Assembly: GCA_036004445.1 (NCBI GenBank)
Contig: DASYRL010000129.1
Span: forward strand, 1-30,340
Source of the DNA: DASXUC01 sp036004445
GTDB taxonomy: Bacteria; Sysuimicrobiota; Sysuimicrobiia; Sysuimicrobiales; Kaftiobacteriaceae
Direction of reading: 5' to 3'
Length of the DNA stretch: 30,340 nt
The position numbers and the translations under genes are program-made. The notes beneath the pieces were generated by a model. The model did no database searches, had not been told where the DNA came from, and saw only the letters and a program-made list of their open reading frames with translations. Shown piece after piece: positions 1 through 6,355 of the stretch; the first letter of the stretch is position 1, and each line of letters starts with the position of its first letter.

Positions 1-1
1 C

Positions 2-169
2 AAAGATGAAGAGATCATGCCACGCGGGAAGATGACCATCTCGATCGGGGTCGCCTCGTGTCCGGAGGACGGACAGGATTTCGACACCCTCGTGCAGCGC
101 GCCGACAAGGCGTTGTACGCCGCGAAACAGGGCGGACGCAACCTCGTCCGCCTGGCCGCAGTTTCTTAG
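2..169 (+). CDS. GGDEF-domain protein, C-terminal fragment (5' end outside window)
   Basis: Only the last 55 codons are present, reading in from the left edge and ending at TAG (167-169). The translation holds the C-terminal signature of a GGDEF diguanylate cyclase domain: the strand SIGVAS followed by the helix with ADKALYAAKQGGRN. These enzymes make cyclic di-GMP from two GTP. The catalytic GG(D/E)EF motif itself lies outside the window, so activity cannot be judged, and neither can any sensor domain. It is the only plus-strand gene here and converges on the minus-strand gene ending at 327. The 157 bases between them (170-326) show no clear terminator, RNA gene or further reading frame. Confidence 0.85.
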   Translation, partial: KDEEIMPRGKMTISIGVASCPEDGQDFDTLVQRADKALYAAKQGGRNLVRLAAVS

Positions 170-326
170 TAGCTCCTTTCCGATACCAGGTTTTACAACA
201 GGGCTGGTGGAGGGCCGTTGTGCGCTCAGTGGTGGCAGACTGGGGCGTGGGTATCCTCAAGACTCGGAGCGAAGGGGCTGCCCCCGAGACAGCCAGCCGC
301 CATTCCACTGGGGCCAGGGAGTGACT

Positions 327-812
327 CTAGCGGATTTCGCCGGGCGGTTCCTCCCCTTTCGCGACTGCGACCGCGGCGTCGGTCACCAGGGGTTCGAGGA
401 TCTCGTCGATCTTCTTGTCGAAGGTCGCATCGTTGGCGAACTGCTGCGTTTCCGTGTCGCCGTTGAATACGTGGACGTGCCACTGCCCGTCGGCCTGCGG
501 GACGGCGCGGATTCCCCGCTGGCCCTTGGCCGGACGTCCGATGTTCAGCAGGAACGCGGGTTCCATGTCCTCGCGGTCGCGGCGCCGTTCGAGCAGGATG
601 TGCACGCGGATGCGGCCGGCGTCGGCCATCTGGAGGGCTCTGACCCTGGCCTTCTGCCCCAGGGTCTCGGCCCGCTGCCAGAGGTGTTTGAGCAGCGCTT
701 CGCGCGCCGAGTGTTCCGCCTGTACTTTCGCATCGGCGTCGGCTTTGAGCTGGCGTGCGGCTTCGACGGCCTTCCGGATCCGGTCTTCGGGGGTGCTCAT
801 GACAACGTTCAC
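327..812 (-). CDS. Uncharacterised small protein downstream of selC
   Basis: I do not recognise this 161-residue protein. The start chosen is GTG at 810-812, because GGAGGGG lies 7 bases upstream; the ATG four codons later (798-800) lacks a well-placed ribosome site. The first 60 or so residues are rich in Ala, Glu, Lys and Arg and look helical or coiled-coil. The middle (roughly residues 65-125) looks like alternating beta strands (RIRVHILLE, AFLLNIGRP, QWHVHVFNG), and the C-terminal part is again helical and acidic. No signal peptide, membrane segment or cysteine motif is visible. It is the gene immediately after the selenocysteine tRNA, about 100 bases away and on the same strand, so it may share a transcript with selB-selC. 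That neighbourhood is the only hint of role. No function is assigned. Confidence 0.7.
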   Translation of the reverse strand: MNVVMSTPEDRIRKAVEAARQLKADADAKVQAEHSAREALLKHLWQRAETLGQKARVRALQMADAGRIRVHILLERRRDREDMEPAFLLNIGRPAKGQRGIRAVPQADGQWHVHVFNGDTETQQFANDATFDKKIDEILEPLVTDAAVAVAKGEEPPGEIR

Positions 813-819
813 AGGTTTT

Positions 820-826
820 CCCCTCC
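820..826 (-). promoter_or_regulatory. Ribosome binding site that sets a GTG start
   Basis: GGAGGGG on the minus strand ends 7 bases before GTG at 810-812. It is too far (19 bases) from the next in-frame ATG, so it favours the GTG start of the uncharacterised gene. Confidence 0.6.
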
Positions 827-916
827 GAGGGGATAGCAATCCTGCCGGAACGTCGTCATTCGTGAATGGCGCTCACGGAGAATTCGGAGCACACGCGATG
901 CCAAGCGAGTGGGACA

Positions 917-1010
917 TGGCGGAGGGCCGTGAGAATCGAACTCACCGGAGACCGCGAGGCCTCCCGCCGGTTTTGAAGACCGGAAGGGACACCAGCCCCC
1001 ATTGCCCTCC
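917..1010 (-). tRNA. selC: tRNA-Sec (anticodon UCA)
   Basis: The minus strand folds as a bacterial selenocysteine tRNA. The acceptor begins GGAGGGC and closes with GCCCTCC, followed by discriminator G and an encoded CCA (917-919). The anticodon arm is CCGGT-CTTCAAA-ACCGG, giving anticodon UCA, which reads UGA. The D arm has the diagnostic 6-bp stem and 4-base TGGT loop. The long variable arm pairs GGAGGCC with GGTCTCC around TCGC. The T arm is GTGAG-TTCGATT-CTCAC. The eighth acceptor pair, typical of bacterial tRNA-Sec, would be an A-G mismatch here, a small oddity. It lies 49 bases after the selB stop on the same strand, so selA, selB and selC are contiguous. Seryl-tRNA synthetase would charge it and SelA would convert Ser to Sec. 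Confidence 0.96.
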
Positions 1011-1020
1011 ACCTGACTGC

Positions 1021-1096
1021 GGGAACAGCGAACAGGGAGCAGCGAACAAATGCTGTGAGTTAGCTTTGCGTTCCCTGTTCCCGGTTCCCTGTTCCC
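1021..1096. repeat. Imperfect inverted repeat built of GGGAACA-type units at selB 3' end
   Basis: Arms at 1021-1047 and 1070-1096 match in inverted orientation at 23 of 27 positions; each arm is itself a degenerate tandem of GGGAACA/GGGAAC units. The 22-base spacer carries the selB stop codon (1060-1062). The right arm is inside the selB reading frame and encodes the final residues (GTGNREQG). As RNA it would form a long hairpin between selB and selC, which could terminate transcription, protect mRNA or mark a processing site. Confidence 0.85.
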
Positions 1097-2988
1097 GCCC
1101 GTGCAAGGACGCGTGCATCACCGACTCGCCGCGTGAACTTGATCGTATCGAAGTACTCCAGCACGGTCAACGCGAACTTCCGGCTGGTCTGCAGCGTGTC
1201 GCGCAGCGCGGCGACGGTGATCGAATCGTTCTTGGCAACGGCGTCCTCCACCGTCTGCTTGATCTTTGCGATGGCATCTTTGTGGAAGTACACGCCGGGG
1301 GCGGTTTCGATCACGGTCCCATCGTCGAGCAAGCTCTGGAAGGCTTGCGCGAACGCCCTTTCATCACCGGCAAGCCCTTCCAGATGCTGGCGGTCCGGCG
1401 GCGACGCCCCGCCGGCGGCCAACGCCGACTCAAGGGCAGCTCTTGCCTTCAGGTCGGAAGCGGGCCGCTGCGGGTGATGCCCCGGACGCCGGACGAACCG
1501 GGCCTCGGCGATGACCTCGCCGCGTCCCGCCAGCGACACTAATACAGCGGCATAGAACCGGTCATCGCCGGCGCGGTAGGCTGCCGCCTTCAGCTCGTCG
1601 CGGGGGATTCCGATGCGCCATGGATGCGCTTCATGAAATGCGTCCACCGCCTGAAGGATCTGCCCTGCCAGCCGGTCGGCCGCGTCGCGGTGGAACACGC
1701 GGTCGCGGATCGTCAACACGCGGCCGTTGCCGGAGAGTTGGCCGACGACATCATCGGCTTGGCCGCGGCTCAAGCCGGCGTCCCGCGCGAGATCCTCCAA
1801 TGTAATTCCCCGCGAGGCTGCGGCACGGACGAGGTCCTCCACCCGGCGGTCCGAACTGGAGGCTGCCGCCTGGGCGATTTCCGACGCGCTGGTTACGCCC
1901 CGCCGCCGCTTCGGCGCATAGGGATTGATGACCGTGCCCCCGCCGATCGTCACCATCGGTGAATACAGCCGCAGCACGAACGGGTCGCCCGCCGCCACCA
2001 CGGCCGGCTCTTCCAGGCGCAGCTGGACGTCGGCTGTCTGGCCTGGTTCCAGTTTCGACCGATCCAGCAGGACGGTTCTTCCGAGGACTTCGGCGGATCC
2101 GACGTACAGACGGATGCGCGCCAGATGGGCCAGCGGCCGGGCATCCGGCAGCAGCCGGACGCGGGCGTCGATGAGGACGGTGGGCCGAAACGCGCCGGGC
2201 GTGACGAGGACGTCGCCCCTGGCAATCTCCGACTTGTCCGCCCCCACGACGTTCACGGCGGCGCGCGATCCGGCTGTTACCGCGTCCATGTCGTGGCCGT
2301 GGGTCTGCAACCCCCGGACGCGCAGACGCCGGCCCAGCGGAAGCACTTCCAGATCGTCTCCCCTGCGGATGCGGCCGGCCCACAGCGTCCCGGTCACCAC
2401 GGTTCCGAAACCGGCCATGACGAAGGCGCGGTCGATCGGCAGCCGGACGGGAGCATCGGCAGCATGCGATACGACGGCGTCAAGCAGCCGGTCCAGCGTA
2501 CCCACCAGTTCCGGGACGCCCTCCCCGGTTCGCGCGGATACCCGCACGACCGGGGCCCCTTCGAGAAACGTTCCCTTTGTCAGCGCCTGCACGTCGTCCA
2601 TGACCAGGGCGAGCCACGCCGGATCCGTGACGAGGTCTACCTTGTTAAGAACGACGAGCCCTTTTTGAACGGGGAGGAACCGGAGGATGTCCAGGTGCTC
2701 GCGCGTCTGCGGCATCACGCCTTCATCCGCGGCCACGACCAGCATGACGAGGTCGATGCCGGTTGCCCCCGCCAGCATGTTTCTGATCAACCGCTCGTGA
2801 CCGGGGACGTCGACGACTCCCACCCGGCGGTCGCCGGGCAGATCGAAGTGGGCGAAGCCCAGGTCGATGGTCATCCCCCGGCGCTGTTCTTCCGCCAGCC
2901 GGTCGGGGTCGGTACCGGTGAGCGCTTTGACGATGGCGCTCTTGCCATGGTCAATGTGGCCGGCAGTGCCGATCACGAAATGCTTCAT
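1060..2988 (-). CDS. selB: Selenocysteine-specific elongation factor SelB
   Basis: SelB is the GTPase that carries Sec-tRNA-Sec to ribosomes paused at a UGA with a SECIS hairpin. Visible motifs from ATG at 2988: G1 GTAGHIDHGKS (residues 7-17), G2 GMTIDLGF, G3 DVPGHE and G4 NKVD. EF-Tu-like beta-barrel domains follow, then a long C-terminal region expected to hold the SECIS-binding winged helices. At 642 residues it matches the usual 610-640. GTG at 2997 is an alternative start; neither start has a clear Shine-Dalgarno sequence because the upstream bases are a tandem repeat. The last residues after VLARA are encoded by the repeat at 1070-1096, so the native C-terminus has been extended or overwritten by repeat sequence. 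selA is upstream and selC downstream. Confidence 0.97.
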   Translation of the reverse strand: MKHFVIGTAGHIDHGKSAIVKALTGTDPDRLAEEQRRGMTIDLGFAHFDLPGDRRVGVVDVPGHERLIRNMLAGATGIDLVMLVVAADEGVMPQTREHLDILRFLPVQKGLVVLNKVDLVTDPAWLALVMDDVQALTKGTFLEGAPVVRVSARTGEGVPELVGTLDRLLDAVVSHAADAPVRLPIDRAFVMAGFGTVVTGTLWAGRIRRGDDLEVLPLGRRLRVRGLQTHGHDMDAVTAGSRAAVNVVGADKSEIARGDVLVTPGAFRPTVLIDARVRLLPDARPLAHLARIRLYVGSAEVLGRTVLLDRSKLEPGQTADVQLRLEEPAVVAAGDPFVLRLYSPMVTIGGGTVINPYAPKRRRGVTSASEIAQAAASSSDRRVEDLVRAAASRGITLEDLARDAGLSRGQADDVVGQLSGNGRVLTIRDRVFHRDAADRLAGQILQAVDAFHEAHPWRIGIPRDELKAAAYRAGDDRFYAAVLVSLAGRGEVIAEARFVRRPGHHPQRPASDLKARAALESALAAGGASPPDRQHLEGLAGDERAFAQAFQSLLDDGTVIETAPGVYFHKDAIAKIKQTVEDAVAKNDSITVAALRDTLQTSRKFALTVLEYFDTIKFTRRVGDARVLARAGTGNREQGTQS

Positions 2989-2997
2989 GACAGCCAC

Positions 2998-3029
2998 GGG
3001 AACGCGGGAACGCGGAAACGCGGGAACGC
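2998..3029. repeat. Four 8-bp tandem units (GGGAACGC) between selA and selB
   Basis: Units at 2998-3005, 3006-3013, 3014-3021 (GGAAACGC) and 3022-3029 fill almost the entire gap between the selA stop (3037-3039) and the selB start. The array replaces the place where a ribosome binding site for selB would be expected. Confidence 0.9.
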
Positions 3030-3036
3030 GCTGGAA

Positions 3037-4476
3037 CTAGCGTCCATGGGCAGCTGCCATGAGTGCGGCAACGATCGTCTCGTCGTCACCCGGGAGCAAC
3101 GTTCGCGCGTCGAGGAGATAGCGGTCGTCGGCGATGCGGCCGATGATGGGCGGCTCGTGGGAGCGGAGGCGGCGGTCGAGGTCGTCCGGTTTCATCGGAC
3201 CGGCGATTGCGACGGCGAACGAAGGCACCGTGACGCCGGGAAGCGATCCTCCGCCCGGTTCCGCATGCGTCGGAACAACATCGAAGCGCCAAGACGTCTC
3301 GTGTTCGTCTGGTCGCCTGTTCGCCGTTCGCGCTTCTTGGGTCATCCGCGCGGCGAGCCGTTCGGCGTCCAGCCGCACGGCTTCCTCCGGACGCGTCAGC
3401 ATGGCCAGGACCGGGATATCGGTCCACACGCGGTCAGGGTCGAGGTACTGCCGCAGCGTCGCACCGAGGGCCGCGTAGCCCAGCTTGTCCATGCGTACGG
3501 CGCGGGCGATTGGGTGGGCTTTGATTCGATCGATGACCTCGGCCGCACCGGCCAGAATGCCGGCCTGGGGACCGCCGAGCAGCTTGTCTCCGCTGAAGGT
3601 GACCACGTCGCAGCCGGTCTGGATCGCTTCCTGCACGGTTGGCTCATGCGGGAGCCCGTGGGTGTTCAGGTCGACCAGACAGCCGCTGCCCAGATCCATC
3701 ATCACGGGAAGCCGGCGGCGCCGGCCGATCCCGACCAGTTCCTGGAGTGGGACCTCCTGTACGAATCCGGCGACTTCAAAGTTCGAGCGGTGGACTTTCA
3801 GCAGCAGCGCCGTGTCCGATGTGACCGCGGCGTCGTAATCGTGCCCGTACGTGCGGTTGGTCGTCCCCACTTCGACCAGTCTGGCGCCGCTGGCCGCCAT
3901 GATCTCAGGCAGCCGGAAGGACCCGCCGATTTCGACAAGCTCGCCCCGCGAGACGATCACTTCCCGGTTCGGCGCCAGGGCGGCGAGCGCGAGCAGGACT
4001 GCCGCGGCATTGTTGTTCACGGCAAACGCCGCTTCCGCGCCACACAGACGCGTCAGCAGCGTGTCGACGTGATGATGACGAGAGCCACGCCGGCCGGTGG
4101 CGAGGTCCATTTCAAGCGTCGAGTATCCCGCGGCAGTGGTGGCAACGGCGCGCTGCGCCGCCTCGCTCAGCGGCGCCCGGCCGAGATTCGTGTGAAGAAT
4201 GACGCCTGAAGCGTTAACGGCCCGCACTAAGGTCGGCCGCAGGCGGCGGGCCGCCAGTGTCCTCACGCCGGCGGCGAGATCGTCGTCGCTCACCGCGGTC
4301 AGGGTGCCGCTGCGCAGCTGCGCCCGGGCGTCATCGAGGACTTCGCGGGCGAACGCGACCAGCAGCGATCGATGAATCCCCGCGGCGCCCTGCTCGACTT
4401 GCGCGACGAGGCGTTCGACGGACGGGAGCGTGCGGAGGCGCTGCGACAGGGTTGCGGGGTCGTCGGCCGCGTCCAC
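3037..4476 (-). CDS. selA: L-seryl-tRNA(Sec) selenium transferase SelA
   Basis: SelA is a cytosolic PLP enzyme that converts seryl-tRNA-Sec to selenocysteyl-tRNA-Sec using selenophosphate. Its 479 residues are close to the 463 of the E. coli enzyme. The N-terminal helical tRNA-binding region (LPSVERLV...) is followed by the family blocks NASGVILHTNLGRAPLS, VNNNAAAVLLAL and SGDKLLGGPQAGIL. The Lys of the last block (residue 298) is the expected PLP Schiff-base residue. The start is GTG at 4474-4476, only 2 bases after the TGA of the zinc-ribbon gene, which suggests translational coupling. The selenophosphate synthetase gene selD is not in the window and must be elsewhere if the pathway works. 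Confidence 0.97.
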   Translation of the reverse strand: MDAADDPATLSQRLRTLPSVERLVAQVEQGAAGIHRSLLVAFAREVLDDARAQLRSGTLTAVSDDDLAAGVRTLAARRLRPTLVRAVNASGVILHTNLGRAPLSEAAQRAVATTAAGYSTLEMDLATGRRGSRHHHVDTLLTRLCGAEAAFAVNNNAAAVLLALAALAPNREVIVSRGELVEIGGSFRLPEIMAASGARLVEVGTTNRTYGHDYDAAVTSDTALLLKVHRSNFEVAGFVQEVPLQELVGIGRRRRLPVMMDLGSGCLVDLNTHGLPHEPTVQEAIQTGCDVVTFSGDKLLGGPQAGILAGAAEVIDRIKAHPIARAVRMDKLGYAALGATLRQYLDPDRVWTDIPVLAMLTRPEEAVRLDAERLAARMTQEARTANRRPDEHETSWRFDVVPTHAEPGGGSLPGVTVPSFAVAIAGPMKPDDLDRRLRSHEPPIIGRIADDRYLLDARTLLPGDDETIVAALMAAAHGR

Positions 4477-4478
4477 TG

Positions 4479-4697
4479 TCAGCGCATCAAGTACCCGAGC
4501 GCGAGCCCGACGGCCACGACCGAGGCGCCGACGTAGACGATGCGCCGCACATCATACCGCACTCGAAACATCAGATCGGCCTCGGTCTCGTGTGTCGCCC
4601 GCGCGGTCTGCGCGCCGCCCCGGAGCCGGTGGCCGCAGTTGCGACACACGATCTTTCCGGCGGGATTTTCGGTGCCACAGTTCGGGCATCTGATCAT
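4479..4697 (-). CDS. Small zinc-ribbon protein with C-terminal membrane helix
   Basis: A 72-residue protein starting at ATG 4697, with GGAGG 5 bases upstream. Residues 1-25 form a zinc ribbon with two CxxC pairs (CPNC and CRNC). A short polar linker follows, then one hydrophobic segment near the C-terminus (VYVGASVVAVGLALGYLM), giving a tail-anchored topology with the ribbon probably in the cytoplasm. Such ribbons are common and do not define a function. The gene lies between the PHP gene (32-base gap) and selA (2-base gap), so it is co-transcribed with both; whether it has anything to do with selenium is unknown. No partner domain or catalytic residue is visible. Confidence 0.85.
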   Translation of the reverse strand: MIRCPNCGTENPAGKIVCRNCGHRLRGGAQTARATHETEADLMFRVRYDVRRIVYVGASVVAVGLALGYLMR

Positions 4698-4720
4698 CGC
4701 GTTCCTCCGGTCGTAGTCGG

Positions 4721-4742
4721 CAGTGCTGTTTACTGTCTACTG
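4721..4742. repeat. CAGTAGA/CAGTAAA repeat over the stop codon of the PHP gene
   Basis: On the minus strand, 7-base units CAGTAGA (4736-4742) and CAGTAAA (4729-4735) are followed by CAG and an inverted CACTG. The PHP stop codon TAA (4730-4732) is part of the second unit, and the last residues SRQ are encoded by the repeat. Confidence 0.6.
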
Positions 4743-5572
4743 GTCAACGTGCGCTGCTTCTCTGCATGACGCGCTTTCAGTTTCTCGACGACCTCGAGCG
4801 GGACGTACTGGCTGCCCAGCGGCGCTTTGGATGCGACCGCGGTCCCGTGGAAGTCGGTCCCACCGGTCATCAGCAGCGAGTACTGCTTGGCCAACTCCAT
4901 GTAGTGCATCGTCATCGCCGGGGTGTGGTCGGGATAATAGACTTCGATCCCTTCCAGACCGGCGGCGATCAGTTCAGGGATCAGCTCGTCGGGCGCGCCC
5001 CAGCCCGGGTGCGCCAGCACGGGGATGCCTCCGGCGCGCGCGATGGTGCTCACGGCTTCTGCCGGCGTCACGCGCATCCGCTCGACGTATGCCGGGCCCT
5101 GGCGGCCAATGTACTTGTCAAAGGCTTCCTCCAGGCTTCGGACGACGCCGGCTTGCACCATCGCACGGGCGACGTGGGGCCGGCCCACTGAGCCCTGGGC
5201 GTAGCTCTGCACCGTTGCGTAGTCGATCTTGACCCCCAGCGCGTTGAGCTTCTCGACCATTTTCGCCGCCCGGTTCATCCGGCCGTTGCGAAGCATCGTG
5301 AGGAATTCCTGGAGCCAGGGCTGGTGGTGGTCGATGAAGTAGCCCAGCACGTGCACTTCGGCGTTCTCGATGTCGGTGTTGAGCTCGACGGCCGGGATCA
5401 CCTCGATCTCCTCCTGCGCCGCGAGGGTCATGACGGGATCGACGCTCTCGGTGGTGTCGTGGTCGGCTACGGCGAGAATGCCGACCCCCAGCTTCTTGGC
5501 CAGGGCGACGAGTTCCGCGGGCGACGACGTACCGTCGGACGCGGTGGTGTGCGTGTGCAGATCGATGCGCAT
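4730..5572 (-). CDS. PHP-domain phosphoesterase (RNase AM / YciV-type)
   Basis: A 280-residue PHP protein of the YciV/TrpH family, whose characterised members hydrolyse 3',5'-nucleoside bisphosphates and trim RNA 5' ends with bound metal ions. Visible metal-binding motifs: DLHTHTTASDG at the N-terminus, ADHDT near residue 38, an Glu in AVELN, VLAHPGWG near residue 190, and GGTDFHG near residue 243. Length agrees with the family (about 280-295). The ATG overlaps the TAA of ymdB by one base (TAATG), and GGAGG lies within the end of ymdB, so translation is coupled. Its position after rny and ymdB supports a role in RNA or nucleotide turnover, but the substrate is inferred from family only. The C-terminal SRQ comes from a short repeat. 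Confidence 0.9.
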   Translation of the reverse strand: MRIDLHTHTTASDGTSSPAELVALAKKLGVGILAVADHDTTESVDPVMTLAAQEEIEVIPAVELNTDIENAEVHVLGYFIDHHQPWLQEFLTMLRNGRMNRAAKMVEKLNALGVKIDYATVQSYAQGSVGRPHVARAMVQAGVVRSLEEAFDKYIGRQGPAYVERMRVTPAEAVSTIARAGGIPVLAHPGWGAPDELIPELIAAGLEGIEVYYPDHTPAMTMHYMELAKQYSLLMTGGTDFHGTAVASKAPLGSQYVPLEVVEKLKARHAEKQRTLTSRQ

Positions 5573-6354
5573 TACTCCTCCTCGAATTCCTGGATGCGGT
5601 GAATGCTGCGGGCGCGCCCGCCCGACTCGTCGACGTCGAGGACGACCCCGTTCAACTGCGCCGCGCCCGACGCGACCGTGAAGCGGACCGGCATTTGGGT
5701 CAGGAAGCGCTCGATGATTCCCTCGCGCTCCATGCCGATCACCCCGTCGTGCGGGCCGGTCATGCCCACGTCGCTGATGTACGCCGTCCCGCCGGGCAGC
5801 ACGCGTTCGTCGGCCGTCTGCACGTGCGTGTGGGTCCCCAGGACCGCGCTGACGCGTCCATCCAGGTACCAGCCCAGGGCGATCTTCTCGCTGGTGGCCT
5901 CGGCGTGGAAGTCTACGACGACGATGGGTGCCTGCTCCCGCAGCACCTGCGCATGCTCGCGCGCGGCGCGGAACGGATCGTCGATCCCCTGCATGAAGAT
6001 CCGGCCCTGCAGGTTGAGCACCCCGACCGTGGTCCCGTTGACGGCGACGAGCGCCGTCCCGTGTCCCGGCACGCCCGGTGGATAGTTCGCGGGCCGCAGG
6101 AGTCTGGCTTCCGCATCGAGGGTTTCGTACGCTTCACGGTTGTGCCAGGTATGGTTACCGCCGGTGATGACATCGACGCCTGCCCCGAAGATCTCTCTGA
6201 TGACGTCGGACGTAATCCCGGCGCCCCCGGCGGCGTTCTCGCCGTTGGCAATGACCAGATCCGCATCGTGCGTCCGGCGGAGCCCGGGGAGCCGCGAGCG
6301 GAGGATGCGCCGGCCCGGCTTGCCGTGGATGTCGCCGATGACCAAGATGCGCAT
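5572..6354 (-). CDS. ymdB: YmdB-family metallophosphoesterase (2',3'-cAMP phosphodiesterase type)
   Basis: A 260-residue calcineurin-like phosphoesterase of the TIGR00282/YmdB family. The metal site residues are visible: D8 in GDIHGKPGR, E39 in ANGEN, N67-H68 in GGNHTW, the His of DFHAEATSE and the two His of GTHTHVQT. The Bacillus homologue hydrolyses 2',3'-cyclic nucleotides and affects biofilm and motility decisions, and it is encoded next to RNase Y as it is here. The start at ATG 6354 is chosen because it lies one base after the rny stop (TAG 6356-6358) and begins the family's N-terminal strand MRILVIGD; the open frame continues upstream inside rny but that part has no homology-like sequence. 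Confidence 0.94.
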   Translation of the reverse strand: MRILVIGDIHGKPGRRILRSRLPGLRRTHDADLVIANGENAAGGAGITSDVIREIFGAGVDVITGGNHTWHNREAYETLDAEARLLRPANYPPGVPGHGTALVAVNGTTVGVLNLQGRIFMQGIDDPFRAAREHAQVLREQAPIVVVDFHAEATSEKIALGWYLDGRVSAVLGTHTHVQTADERVLPGGTAYISDVGMTGPHDGVIGMEREGIIERFLTQMPVRFTVASGAAQLNGVVLDVDESGGRARSIHRIQEFEEE

Positions 6355-6355
6355 C

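Noticed and set aside
170..326. RNA gene or riboswitch between the convergent first two genes
   Set aside because: No tRNA fold, no known riboswitch core and only short stems could be found by eye; recorded as unexplained intergenic sequence.
2125..4209. Plus-strand open frame of 694 codons opposite selB and selA
   Set aside because: Antisense shadow; spans two real genes and their gap, with no motif and no ribosome site.
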